A stretch of 64,000 bases of DNA from Rubripirellula lacrimiformis. Lineage in GTDB: Bacteria > Planctomycetota > Planctomycetia > Pirellulales > Pirellulaceae. Each line of letters opens with the position of its first letter. Position 1 is the first letter of the stretch. The notes under the pieces were generated by a model. The model made no database searches and was not told the origin of the DNA. It saw only the letters and a program-made list of their open reading frames with translations. Below are positions 9,160 through 17,886 of this stretch, piece after piece. The position numbers and the translations under genes are program-made. The stretch spans positions 3,224,001 through 3,288,000 of the forward strand of contig NZ_CP036525.1 in NCBI RefSeq assembly GCF_007741535.1. Reading direction: 5' to 3'.

Positions 9160-9909
9160 TCACTCCTCGCGAAGTCCCTCTTCGACCTGAGGCAGGTCGT
9201 CCAGGCTGTCGAGTCCGAACAGGTAGAGGAATCGTTCGGTTGGATAATAATGAGGCTCGGCGCGACCACCGCCCTCGGGTTTGACACGGTCGAGTCGCAG
9301 CAGTTGTCGGCGGACCAATTGATTCAATAGCGAAGCGCTTTCGCGACCGCGTTGGTCTTGCACCTTTTGAAGGGTGATGCCGGGCTGATAGGCCACCAAC
9401 GACAGGACTTCGATTGCCGTTTGCGTCAGCTTTGCTTCGCGTATCTTGCCCATGAACGACCGGCGGACGCTTTCGACCTCGGGTGCCACGGTCATCCGGT
9501 AACCCTGGTCGTCGCCGACGATCCGCAGCGCCTGGTCGTGTTCGCGATACGATTGGTTCAGTGAACTGATCATCTCGATCACCTCTTCGGGGGTGACATC
9601 TCGCATCAGCGACGCCAGCCGATGTTCGGAGATCGGTTTCCCCTCGGGATGCCCCACGAACAGGGCGCCTTCGATGATGGTTTCCGGTGTCACCAGATGG
9701 TCTTCATCGGGATCCGGGGCGTCGTCGATCAGCGCGGCGTCAAGATCGTCGTCCTCAATCGGTGTTTCGGGATCGACAACCGGCGCGAATGTTTCGGGAT
9801 CGTGTTCGGCCGCGGCACGGGCGTAGGCTGCTCCCAAATCGTCTAGCGAAAGTTCATCCTGGTCGTCGCCGAATTCTTCACCCGGCGATGGTTCTTCATC
9901 ATGGATCAC
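9160..9909 (-). CDS. scpB: Segregation and condensation protein B
   Basis: 249 residues. The ScpB core covers about residues 75-230, with paired winged helices: EGALFVGHPEGKPISEHRLASLM, then KLTQTAIEVLSLVAYQPGITLQKVQDQRG, then LLRLDRVKPEGGGRAEPHYYPTERFLYLFGL. ScpB dimers bind ScpA and the SMC ATPase and are needed for chromosome condensation and segregation. The N-terminus carries an acidic extension of about 70 residues (EEPSPGEEFGDDQDEL...), absent from most ScpB proteins but common in this phylum. No scpA lies nearby in this window. Confidence 0.92.
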   Translation of the reverse strand: MIHDEEPSPGEEFGDDQDELSLDDLGAAYARAAAEHDPETFAPVVDPETPIEDDDLDAALIDDAPDPDEDHLVTPETIIEGALFVGHPEGKPISEHRLASLMRDVTPEEVIEMISSLNQSYREHDQALRIVGDDQGYRMTVAPEVESVRRSFMGKIREAKLTQTAIEVLSLVAYQPGITLQKVQDQRGRESASLLNQLVRRQLLRLDRVKPEGGGRAEPHYYPTERFLYLFGLDSLDDLPQVEEGLREE

Positions 9910-10057
9910 GCGAAGGCTCGTCAGTTAGCGGGGACAACAATCGGAAACGGTTGGATCGCGACGCACGATCGACCGAAAATCGACGGGGCGTCGTGCGAGT
10001 TCACTAGGTGGCTACAAGGTCGTCTGAATTTAGCCGACCTGGTCAGCGTTTGGTTGC

Positions 10058-10792
10058 CTAAACCCATTCTTGGGTGGTCGGCTTGATCACGATCTCTGGC
10101 ACATTGGCACGTGGCGGCAGGTGACAGATCGAAAGGATCACCGACGCGATGTCTTCGGGCTGCAAAATCGCATCTTTGTGTTCTTGGCTGACCGGCGAAG
10201 GTCGGTTGTCCAAGATCGGTGTGTTCACTTCGCCGGGGTAAACGTTCGTGATCCGAACGCCTTCTTGCCGGACTTCGTTCGAAATGGCGGTACCGAGCGC
10301 CGTCATCGCAAACTTGCTGGCACAGTAGACGACGCCGCCTAGCGAAATCGCACGCTTGCCAGCGACCGACGAAATGTTGATCACCAAACCGTCTTTGCGA
10401 GCACGCATCGCGGGCAGGACTTCTAGGATGCAGCGATAGGCACCCGTGGCGTTGATCTGCATGACGCGATCCCAATCTTCGGGGATCATTTCGGCCATGG
10501 TCCGCTTTTGGATGTTGATTCCGGCGCTGTTGACCAGGATGTCGACTTCACCCACGTTTTCGTGAACGTCTGCAAAGAATCGTTGGATGCTATCGGCGTC
10601 GGCGACGTCGATTTGCACCGCGCGAATCTTGTGCTCGCTTTCCACCGACGCGGCTAGTTCTTCCAACGGTTCGATGCGGCGACCGCCAACGGTGACCTTG
10701 CATCCGGCCTGTGCCAGAACTGTTGCGATTCCAGCGCCGATGCCAGTACCACCACCGGTGATAGCCACGACCTTACCAGCCAAATTTGTCAC
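10058..10792 (-). CDS. Short-chain dehydrogenase/reductase
   Basis: 244-residue classical SDR of the NAD(P)H-dependent Rossmann type. The cofactor motif TGGGTGIG is at residues 12-19, the NSAG motif near 88-91, and the catalytic S142, Y156 and K160 in the ISS and YCASK motifs. Cofactor preference is not obvious; GGRR at 36-39 after the second strand suggests NADP. It is an unassigned oxidoreductase resembling YdfG-like serine/3-hydroxy acid dehydrogenases. It stands alone, with about 150 nt to scpB. Confidence 0.88.
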   Translation of the reverse strand: MTNLAGKVVAITGGGTGIGAGIATVLAQAGCKVTVGGRRIEPLEELAASVESEHKIRAVQIDVADADSIQRFFADVHENVGEVDILVNSAGINIQKRTMAEMIPEDWDRVMQINATGAYRCILEVLPAMRARKDGLVINISSVAGKRAISLGGVVYCASKFAMTALGTAISNEVRQEGVRITNVYPGEVNTPILDNRPSPVSQEHKDAILQPEDIASVILSICHLPPRANVPEIVIKPTTQEWV

Positions 10793-11020
10793 GATGAACG
10801 TCTCGTTAGATGGGGGGAACGGCCGTGAACCTTTTCGCCGGCCGATCGGCAGTTTACCAAAGCGGTTCGGTTTCCCAAGGTCCGAAGAACACGGAAACCC
10901 ATCGGCGGCGGCGTCCTAGCCCTGGTTGCCGACCGCCCAAACGGATGCCAACGAAAAAACGTGACAACCCTTTTCAGAATTGCCACGTTCGGATCATCGG
11001 AACGAGAGCTCCGCACGGTT

Positions 11021-11827
11021 TTAGCGAGCCGTCGAATAGCCGTCGGGAAGAGTCGCGATTTGCGGGGTCGAATCGATGTTCGCGGCATCCAGTGGCCGGT
11101 TCACCATGTTGACCGGTTTGGCTCTCGCGATCCGGGCCGGGTTGTTCATGAAGCTGCCGCCCGTGCCGTTGAATCCAACCGCCTTTTCACGTTGGTCCAG
11201 GACGGTTCCGCTGCGAAATGGCCCCACACCCAACACGTAGGTGTCGTTGTTGTGGGTCAGTGCCGTCGATTCGCCGCCCAGCCCCATCGCTTTGCCCGTC
11301 TTCGGGTCATAGCAAACCAGCCCCAGCTTGGCGGTTCCCATTTGAGTGTTGCGTGAAGCGAATTTGATCTCGGGCAATTCGATTGGCATGCCAGGGATTC
11401 CCAATGACGGGATGCCCACAAAACTCTCTTGCGAATCCGTGCCCACTCCGCCGCTGCGAGCTTCTAGCACGAGGTCGGCGGCATCGGCGGACGCTGCGAT
11501 ACTGCCGCCTGCCTTCAAAATTCGGTGGCGAAGCGATCCCACCAGGTATCCCTTGTCGACCGAATCGAGGTACTTCTCTTCGATGAAAATCTTGTAGCCG
11601 GCAAAGTCTTCGAATTGAACGTTCGACATCGCTCGGTCGATCGCGGACGAAATCAGGACCTGTTCCGAGGCGGTTCGCGCCGTGTTGCTGGTCTTGGTGG
11701 TCGCGCATCCCGATGCGGTGATCGTGGATGCAGCGATGGCGATCAGAGTCAGAGCCGCCAAGGGGCGTTTTCGAGGTGTGTTATTTCGCAAGTGACGCGG
11801 CATCGCCGTTGGGTGGTTGGATTTCAT
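11021..11827 (-). CDS. Planctomycete lipoprotein of unknown function
   Basis: 268 residues with a signal peptide and lipobox-like TASGC (C41), so it is probably attached to the outer or cytoplasmic membrane. The mature part contains AISSAIDRAMS-type helices (VLISSAIDRAMSNVQF) and a beta-rich region (FAGYKIFIEEKYLDS, AADLVLEARSGGVGT, PEIKFASRNTQMGTAKLGLVCYDPKTGKAMG). It resembles lipoproteins widely found in Planctomycetes with no assigned function. The ATG at 11827 is used; another in-frame ATG is at 11803. It is monocistronic. Confidence 0.75.
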   Translation of the reverse strand: MKSNHPTAMPRHLRNNTPRKRPLAALTLIAIAASTITASGCATTKTSNTARTASEQVLISSAIDRAMSNVQFEDFAGYKIFIEEKYLDSVDKGYLVGSLRHRILKAGGSIAASADAADLVLEARSGGVGTDSQESFVGIPSLGIPGMPIELPEIKFASRNTQMGTAKLGLVCYDPKTGKAMGLGGESTALTHNNDTYVLGVGPFRSGTVLDQREKAVGFNGTGGSFMNNPARIARAKPVNMVNRPLDAANIDSTPQIATLPDGYSTAR

Positions 11828-12333
11828 GGATCTTCATTTCTCAGAGGAGACTCGCCCATCTTCAATCGCTGTCGAGCGAGGGGGGCGTTTCGGCTGCCGC
11901 AAAGGCGCCGTACCCATGGGATCGGCGTTTGTGTTCGTACGACCACAGGTGAACAATTGACAAGCAGAAGGTTGACGCCCGGTGCCTGGCTTGCCTGCTT
12001 TCGCTAGTCGCTGCCAAACTGCCCTGTTTGACAGTTGGTGTTTTGGTTCCTGGTTCCTAGTTCCTGGTTCCTGGTTCCTGCGTGGGCCGCACTGGGTGGA
12101 TGGATACGGGGATGGTCGGGGGAATAGGCGGCAGCAAGGTTCGCATCTGCGTTTCTGGCCCGCCAATCAGCCGCCTGATCGGCGTTACCGCACCGCTGCC
12201 CTTCGCCGCAGATGAACGTAGAAAAACGTCTTTCGCGGCATCTCGTTTTTTAGGTAGCTTCGGCGATAGACTTCCGCCGAATCCGACTCGTCGGTGATGG
12301 CTTGCGATGTTGTCCCGAGGATGAGAGCCGAGC
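11828..12333. other. Intergenic region between divergent genes
   Basis: About 500 bases separate the lipoprotein gene from the PAP2 gene. The region contains the GGTTCCT heptamer array described separately and a TTTTTTAGG stretch near 12245. No gene or confident promoter was found. Confidence 0.5.
12045..12079. repeat. Five tandem heptamers GGTTCCT
   Basis: Five consecutive 7-bp units, four identical GGTTCCT and one AGTTCCT, lie between the divergent lipoprotein and PAP2 genes. Copy number may vary between strains by slipped-strand replication. Confidence 0.9.
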
Positions 12334-13221
12334 ATGACTCCGACAGAGAAACGCACCGTTGCGGCCGAGGTTCCGATTTTTGGGAAGCCGATCGCCGAAG
12401 AAGTCGCTCGTTTTCGGATGGCCAGTCTGTTGTGGATGGCGGGCATCACGTTGTTGATGGTGCCGATGGCAACCTTGGTCGACGTGTCGATCTCGCGTTG
12501 GTTTTCACACGATCCATTGCCCAAGGAAATCGCCGAAGTCCTGGATCTGTCCAGTTACTATGCCCACGGTGCCGGCGTCTTCTTGATTTTGTTGGGCGTG
12601 ATCGTTTTGGCGCCTCAGCGTCGTTGGTACGTTCCTCGCCTTGCAACGTTGGCGATGGGCAGCGGCGCGGTGGCCACATTGACTAAGATGTTCGTGCTGC
12701 GAATGCGTCCGAACAGTTTGAATTTGGACGCAGCCGGTTTCGACTATGCGTGGGTATGGTCGTTCGATTGGAAACTGGATCACATCGCGAATTTTGACGC
12801 CAGCATGCGAGCGTTTCCGAGTGCTTCGCTAGCGACAGCGACGGCGTTGACCGCTGGGCTTTGGGTGGTGCTGCCGTTGGGGCGGTGGTTGTTTGTGATG
12901 ATCTGTATCGGCACGATGTTGCAGCGATTGGCCTGCGGTGCCCACTTTGTCAGCGACCTGTTTGGGTCCGCATCGATCGGGCTTGCGTGGGCGTTTGTTT
13001 GTTTCCACCCCAGTCTATTGGGCAGCCTGTTCGACAAGATGGAACCCGATCGCAGTCCAAGACGCCGCCGCCGACGTTATTCCGGCGATGGACGCATGAT
13101 GATGGGATCGGAACGCCAGGGATCATTGATGACCGGCCCGAAAGAAGCAGCCATGGATCCAGATTTCAGCGACAGCGAATCGGCTGCGGTGGACCGTGGC
13201 CAGGACCGCTTTGCCGCTTAG
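12334..13221 (+). CDS. PAP2-superfamily membrane phosphatase-like protein
   Basis: 295 residues with about six membrane segments in residues 28-215. Phosphatase motif I is K118-x6-R125-P126 (KMFVLRMRP); motif III is R198-x5-H204-x3-D208 (RLACGAHFVSD). Motif II reads PSAS at 162-165 instead of PSGH, so the proton-donating histidine of the family is missing at its usual place. Family members remove phosphate from lipid phosphates such as phosphatidic acid or undecaprenyl diphosphate at the outer face of the membrane. The C-terminal 75 residues are basic then acidic and probably cytoplasmic. Activity is uncertain because of motif II. Confidence 0.8.
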   Translation: MTPTEKRTVAAEVPIFGKPIAEEVARFRMASLLWMAGITLLMVPMATLVDVSISRWFSHDPLPKEIAEVLDLSSYYAHGAGVFLILLGVIVLAPQRRWYVPRLATLAMGSGAVATLTKMFVLRMRPNSLNLDAAGFDYAWVWSFDWKLDHIANFDASMRAFPSASLATATALTAGLWVVLPLGRWLFVMICIGTMLQRLACGAHFVSDLFGSASIGLAWAFVCFHPSLLGSLFDKMEPDRSPRRRRRRYSGDGRMMMGSERQGSLMTGPKEAAMDPDFSDSESAAVDRGQDRFAA

Positions 13222-13233
13222 ATCACGCGGCGT

Positions 13234-13746
13234 TCATTTTTTGCTGCGCAGTTCATCCCGCAACGGCTGGATGATTTGACGCGGTACAAACTTGGCCAGT
13301 TGTTCGTCGTCATCGCTCAGCGCTGCGATCTGTTTCAGGAGCGAACTGCTGACGTGCGCAAACCGTTCGTCCGCCATCAGGAACAGGGTTTCGATTCCCG
13401 GATCCAACTGGTGGTTGGCCATCATCATGGTGAACTCACCTGCGATGTCGGTCAGGGGGCGGATGCCACGGATCATGACGTGGGCGTCGACGCTGCGGAC
13501 AAAGTCGACGGCCAAGCCTTCGAATGTCTCGACGCGAACGTTGTCCAGGTCGCCGGTCACCGCACGGACCAAGTCGACTCGTTGCGAAGGTGCGAACAGC
13601 GACCTTTTTTCAGCATTGATTCCGATTCCGATCACCAGCTGATCGAACAGCGGCGCTGCACGCTGGATGATGTGCAGGTGACCAAGTGTGACCGGGTCGA
13701 ATGATCCGGTGTATACGGCTGTGCGTGATTCGGTGGTCACGGGCAT
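13234..13746 (-). CDS. coaD: Phosphopantetheine adenylyltransferase
   Basis: 170 residues, the usual CoaD length. It transfers AMP from ATP to 4'-phosphopantetheine, making dephospho-CoA in the penultimate step of coenzyme A synthesis. The nucleotidyltransferase motif TGSFDPVTLGH is at 13-23, VMIRGIRPLTD carries the substrate-binding RGxR, and SSSLLKQIA is the second ATP signature (ISSTxVR type). The stop is 13 nt from the convergent PAP2 stop; the aminotransferase gene lies about 60 nt upstream on the same strand. Confidence 0.95.
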   Translation of the reverse strand: MPVTTESRTAVYTGSFDPVTLGHLHIIQRAAPLFDQLVIGIGINAEKRSLFAPSQRVDLVRAVTGDLDNVRVETFEGLAVDFVRSVDAHVMIRGIRPLTDIAGEFTMMMANHQLDPGIETLFLMADERFAHVSSSLLKQIAALSDDDEQLAKFVPRQIIQPLRDELRSKK

Positions 13747-13806
13747 GAAAGGATCCGTCGTGGATATTTTGATCGATGATTTTGGGATCGATGCGAAAGT
13801 TTCGAT

Positions 13807-15078
13807 CTATACAAATGATTTAGCTACGTCGACCAACCGGGCGATATCATCGGCGTCATTGTACGCATGCACGCTGGCACGGACCCCGCCGCCGCGGCAA
13901 CTGACGACGACATTTTTTTCTAGGCCTCGTTCTCGGAATTGCCCCGGATCAATTCCCGGCAATTGAAAGTTCAAGATTCCGGTTCGGTTTTCGTGGTGCG
14001 ACGGAAACGCGGTCAGGGCACCCAGCCCGCGAAGTTGTCGGTCCAGTTCCTCGGTCAAACCGATCACGCGTTGGCCGATCGCTTCGGTCCCGTGGACACG
14101 GCGAACTTGCAGGAACAGGTCGATGCTTGCCCGCAGAGCCGCGCCGCCAACCATATTGGCCGAACCGGATTCGAATCGCTTCGCATCGTCTCGGAGGTTG
14201 AATGATGGGACAGCATAGTTAGTGGAATCTTTGACGCTGCCCCAGCCGACGTTGATGCAGCGAAGCCGATCGATATGTTCGCGGCGAATCATGGCCACGC
14301 CGGCGCCCTCGGGTCCCAACAGCCATTTATGTCCGTCCGCCGCCAGGAAATCGACGGGCGTTTTCCCCAGGTCTAGCGGATACATCCCCAGCCCCTGAAT
14401 CGCATCCAGAAAAACCAGCACTCCACGGCGATGAGCCTCGCGGACCAGAGTATCGATATCCATTCGAAACCCGGTGGCGTAGCCGACCCAGCTGACGGCG
14501 ATGATGCGGGTTCGGTCGTCCATTTGGTCGATCAGATCGGCCACGTGGACTTCGCCGCCGCCCGATTGCGTGTTCCGTCTAGGCACCACTCGCAGTTCGA
14601 CACCCCGGGATTGTTGGTTCATCCACGGAAAAAGATTGCTGGGAAATTCCCCGTCGGGAATGATGACGTTGTCCCCGGGCTGCCAGGGCCAGCCTTCGGC
14701 AACCAGGTTGATCCCGGTCGTTGTATTGGGGATCAGACAGATTTCGCGGGTGTCACAGCCCATCAGTTCGGCCGAAGATTCTCGCAATCCGCTCAAATTC
14801 GACGCCCATTGTGGCCAAACCGTGTCGCCCTGATGGGCCGCCTGATTCGACCATTGGCTGATCGCATCGGCCGCCGGCTGGCTTAGCGGGGCCACCGCAG
14901 CGTGGTCAAAATACGCCCATTTGCCCGTGATAGGCATCTGTGATCGCCACCAAGACCAAGGATCGGTACGCAAAATTTCGTTGCTCCCAACCGACCCAGA
15001 CCCCGCGTCCGATGGTATCCTTGTCGATCCATCATCAGAAATGGAAGTTTTTTCGGTGCCTTTTGGGGCCGTTGTCAT
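13807..15078 (-). CDS. Class V aminotransferase (cysteine desulfurase/kynureninase fold)
   Basis: 423-residue PLP enzyme. Residue D225 (FLDAIQ) contacts the pyridine nitrogen and K251 (ADGHKWLLGPEG) is the Schiff-base lysine. The region around FDHAAVAPLSQPAADAI matches isopenicillin-N epimerase/cysteine desulfurase-like proteins. The loop carrying the catalytic cysteine of desulfurases is not evident, so a transaminase, epimerase or cysteine lyase role is as likely as desulfurase. An N-terminal Ser/Asp-rich tail of about 35 residues has no counterpart in the core fold. It precedes coaD; no isc or suf genes are nearby. Confidence 0.85.
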   Translation of the reverse strand: MTTAPKGTEKTSISDDGSTRIPSDAGSGSVGSNEILRTDPWSWWRSQMPITGKWAYFDHAAVAPLSQPAADAISQWSNQAAHQGDTVWPQWASNLSGLRESSAELMGCDTREICLIPNTTTGINLVAEGWPWQPGDNVIIPDGEFPSNLFPWMNQQSRGVELRVVPRRNTQSGGGEVHVADLIDQMDDRTRIIAVSWVGYATGFRMDIDTLVREAHRRGVLVFLDAIQGLGMYPLDLGKTPVDFLAADGHKWLLGPEGAGVAMIRREHIDRLRCINVGWGSVKDSTNYAVPSFNLRDDAKRFESGSANMVGGAALRASIDLFLQVRRVHGTEAIGQRVIGLTEELDRQLRGLGALTAFPSHHENRTGILNFQLPGIDPGQFRERGLEKNVVVSCRGGGVRASVHAYNDADDIARLVDVAKSFV

Positions 15079-15172
15079 CCGTTCATTCCATCAAAAAGCA
15101 CGTCAAGTCCCGGGCAATCGTCACAGACAGAAGCTGGCGAGCCCAGGTTTACTTTAGCGGCCTTTGGTAGGC

Positions 15173-15202
15173 TTGGGAAACCAGAGGATTTGCAACTATA
15201 CT
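15173..15202 (+). promoter_or_regulatory. Possible sigma70-like promoter
   Basis: TTGGGA at 15173-15178 and TATACT at 15197-15202 are spaced by 18 bases, about 70 nt before the small membrane protein gene at 15273. The -10 element matches five of six positions. Confidence 0.35.
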
Positions 15203-15272
15203 GCGACCCACCTTTGACTCTGGCACCTTTGATGAACCTATTCTTACTCCTTCATTCGCAACGAGGTAATTG

Positions 15273-15476
15273 ATGCCCAAGGCTCTCTGTCTCATCAGCC
15301 TTGTGGCGTCGATTCTGATCGTGGTGTTGTTTTTAGCCGACGCCGCGATGGGTTTCCTCGGAATGCAAGACGTCGCGCCGCTCCGATCGGCCAACCTGAT
15401 GATGGATATCGCATTCGTCGTCCTGGGGGGCGTTCTGATCTACCTCAGCTGGGCGACCTTCCGCGAACAGCGCTGA
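15273..15476 (+). CDS. Small two-helix membrane protein
   Basis: 67 residues with two hydrophobic helices, about 4-30 (LCLISLVASILIVVLFLADAAMGF) and 42-60 (LMMDIAFVVLGGVLIYL), joined by a short loop. GAGG lies about 7 nt before the ATG at 15273 (an in-frame TTG precedes it directly). I do not recognise a named family; such short proteins are common as conserved hypotheticals in planctomycetes. It has no operon partner; the next gene begins about 375 nt downstream. Confidence 0.75.
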   Translation: MPKALCLISLVASILIVVLFLADAAMGFLGMQDVAPLRSANLMMDIAFVVLGGVLIYLSWATFREQR

Positions 15477-15852
15477 TCCGCCGATTCTCGGCCCGGCTGA
15501 TCCGTCGGCCCGCCCATGACTGGCGAACGACGCAGACCCCGGCTAGCGGATAACGCAGACCCCGGCTAGCGGATAACGCAGGCCCCGGCTGGCGATCGAT
15601 CCGTCGACGCGCAACTGTCGACGCGGAATATCCACTGCGATCGGGCCACTGAACTTTTCCTTGCCCTCGCTTCATCGGGGCTGATGCATCCGGATTGGGA
15701 TGTCGGCAATTCGTCATCGTCACGACGTGGCTGCGCTGTGCTGAAATTCCCAAGCTGGACGGCCAGTGTTTCGATGTGTATCGGCTGAAAGCGGCATAGC
15801 CAACGGTTACAATCGGTCCTGTTCAACGATTTACAAATCAAAGCAGGTACAG
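15477..15852. other. Intergenic region with short tandem repeat
   Basis: The only feature seen in these 376 bases is the 23-bp repeat listed separately. Frames crossing it lack coding character. Confidence 0.5.
15531..15596. repeat. Three tandem copies of a 23-bp unit
   Basis: Two identical units (CGCAGACCCCGGCTAGCGGA plus TAA) at 15531-15553 and 15554-15576 are followed by a third copy with two changes and a lost end at 15577-15596. They lie downstream of the small membrane protein gene. Confidence 0.9.
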
Positions 15853-17181
15853 ATGCGAATTACACGTCGAAAGTTTCAGCAGATGACAGCCGCGTCGATG
15901 TGCGGCGGTTTGGCTTCCCTGGCGACTCAACCGTCGGGGCACGGCACCGCATGGGCAGACCAGGCGAAGCCTAGCGATACCGGTCCGCTGGAAACTTTCG
16001 TCCCCACACGTGCGATCACCCGCGGCCCGCTGAACCACTGGTTCGGCTACTACGACAAGCAAGAATTTGATCCGACGGGACGGTTCGTGCTGTCCAACGA
16101 AATCGATTTCGAAGGGCGTTCACCCACGGGCGACGATTCCATTGGCGTTGGATATGTCGACACTCACAACGACGATGCGTGGACATCGCTTGGCCGCAGC
16201 AATGCCTGGGGGTGGCAACAGGGTTGCATGCTGCAGTGGGTTGGCCAAAACGGCGACCGAATTCTGTGGAACGATCGCCAAGAGGATGAATTTGTTTGCC
16301 GGCTGTACAACAAAACCACCGGCGAAATCAAAACCTTGCCGCGTCCGATCTACACAATTTCGGCAGACGGGCGTTTCGGATTGTCGGTCGATTTTCGGCG
16401 GATCGATAACCTTCGTCCTGGGTACGGCTACGACGGTCTAGCGGATCCGAACGTGGCCGATCGGGCACCGCAGGATTCCGGCGTCTGGCGCGTGGATCTT
16501 GAAACCGGTGAATCGAAACTGATTTTGTCGCTTGCCGATGTCGCCGCGATCCCTTGGCCGGATGGCGATCGTCACGCCGACGCATGGCATTACTTTAACC
16601 ATCTGTTGATCAATCCCTCGGGAACACGATTCACCGTGCTGCACAGATATCGACCTGGATTCGATCCCAAAACGCTGCAGTATCAGGGTGGCTTCGTCAC
16701 GCGGATGTTCACCGCCGACGTCGATGGTGGCAATCGGTACGTGTTGGACCCCAGCGGGTACACGTCGCACTTCATCTGGAAAGATGATCAGCAGGTCACG
16801 ATGTGGACCAAGCCCGAAGGCCGTTCCAACGGGTTCTATACCCTGACCGATCAAACGGATCAGATTGTCGCCGTTGGCGCCGACAAGATGCCGGGCAACG
16901 GACACAACACGTACCTGCCGGCCCCGTATAGCGACTGGATCCTTAACGATACCTATCCCGACCGAAAAACGTCGCGTCAGACCGTCTATCTGTACCACGT
17001 GCCAAGCGGCCGAAGAGTCGACCTCGGTCACTTCCCCGCGCCCAAGGCATACCGAGGCGAATGGCGCTGCGATACTCACCCCCGAAGCAGCAGCGATGGC
17101 ACTCAAGTCGCAATCGATAGTCCCCACAATGGCGGTCGCCAAGTCTACGTGATGGACATCAAAGAAGTCTTGCAAGGTTAG
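15853..17181 (+). CDS. Tat-exported beta-propeller-like protein
   Basis: 442 residues from the ATG at 15853, which begins a Tat-type signal (TRRKFQQMTAASMCGGLASLA). The mature part has repeated WD40/TolB-like strands: FDPTGRFVLSNEIDF, WVGQNGDRILWNDR, TISADGRFGLSVDFRRI, INPSGTRFTVLHRY and SSDGTQVAIDSPH, each a 'position-G-x-x-h-hydrophobic' propeller blade. It resembles periplasmic proteins of the oligogalacturonate lyase/TolB-like group, but the catalytic residues of such lyases cannot be assigned. The frame is open from 15766, but the upstream part precedes the export signal. Confidence 0.75.
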   Translation: MRITRRKFQQMTAASMCGGLASLATQPSGHGTAWADQAKPSDTGPLETFVPTRAITRGPLNHWFGYYDKQEFDPTGRFVLSNEIDFEGRSPTGDDSIGVGYVDTHNDDAWTSLGRSNAWGWQQGCMLQWVGQNGDRILWNDRQEDEFVCRLYNKTTGEIKTLPRPIYTISADGRFGLSVDFRRIDNLRPGYGYDGLADPNVADRAPQDSGVWRVDLETGESKLILSLADVAAIPWPDGDRHADAWHYFNHLLINPSGTRFTVLHRYRPGFDPKTLQYQGGFVTRMFTADVDGGNRYVLDPSGYTSHFIWKDDQQVTMWTKPEGRSNGFYTLTDQTDQIVAVGADKMPGNGHNTYLPAPYSDWILNDTYPDRKTSRQTVYLYHVPSGRRVDLGHFPAPKAYRGEWRCDTHPRSSSDGTQVAIDSPHNGGRQVYVMDIKEVLQG

Positions 17182-17366
17182 TCGCCCGCTGCGGCTGACT
17201 AGATCCTATGGTCCTGGCTGCCAAAGTCCGCCTCGCTGGCTTGCCACGAAAGCGATGTGCCGCCGCCGGGCAGGCGGAGCACTCGCCTGCAAAACGAGCG
17301 CCCCGCGATCGCGTTTCCTGTGCCTCTGGTTAGATGTCTGGCATTCGTTTCGCATCCGGAGCAAAG

Positions 17367-17867
17367 ATGATCTTTCGAATCAAAGAAAAGTTCTGGTCAT
17401 GGGGCAATGACTTCAGCATCGATGACGCCGATGGGAATCTGTGCTACTACGTGGACGGGAAAGCGTTCTCTTGGGGAGACAAGCTTTCGTTCCAGGATCG
17501 CGACCGCAACGAGATTGCGTTCATTAGCCAAAAGCTGTTTTCGTGGAAGCCGCGATACCAAATCATCATCGACGATGCGGTGTTCGCCGAGGTGATCAAG
17601 GAATGGACTTGGCTGAGGAAAAAGTTCACGTTGGATGTGCCTGGCCCGAACGACTACACGATCGACGGATCGTTTTGGGAGCATGAGTTTACGTTTCAGC
17701 GCGCGGGAAGAACGGTAGCAACGGTCAGCAAGAAGTACTGGTCGTGGACCGATTGCTACGGCGTGAACGTGATCGATGACGGCGACGCCGTGGCCGTGCT
17801 GTGCGCCTGCATCGTGATCGATCAGGTTCTGCACGACGAGTCGAGCCGCAGCAGTGCGAACGACTAA
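17367..17867 (+). CDS. LURP-one-related (tubby-like) protein
   Basis: 166 residues. The whole protein is a run of beta hairpins with the recurring pattern of DUF567/LURP-one proteins: KEKFWSWGNDFSIDDADGNLCYYVDGKAFSWGDKLSFQDRDRNEIAFISQKLFSWKPRY (given here in outline), later WSWTDCYGVNVIDDGDAVAVLCACIVID. The family forms a tubby-like beta barrel around a central helix, may bind phospholipid, and resembles scramblases. The ATG at 17367 has GGAG about 8 nt upstream; the ATG at 17334 lacks one. It lies immediately before the first palindromic repeat array. Confidence 0.8.
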   Translation: MIFRIKEKFWSWGNDFSIDDADGNLCYYVDGKAFSWGDKLSFQDRDRNEIAFISQKLFSWKPRYQIIIDDAVFAEVIKEWTWLRKKFTLDVPGPNDYTIDGSFWEHEFTFQRAGRTVATVSKKYWSWTDCYGVNVIDDGDAVAVLCACIVIDQVLHDESSRSSAND

Positions 17868-17886
17868 GTCGCGCAAGCCGCCGGAT

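Noticed and set aside
16438-17175. 245-residue minus-strand frame
   Set aside because: Antisense of the propeller protein gene; no start signal or domain.
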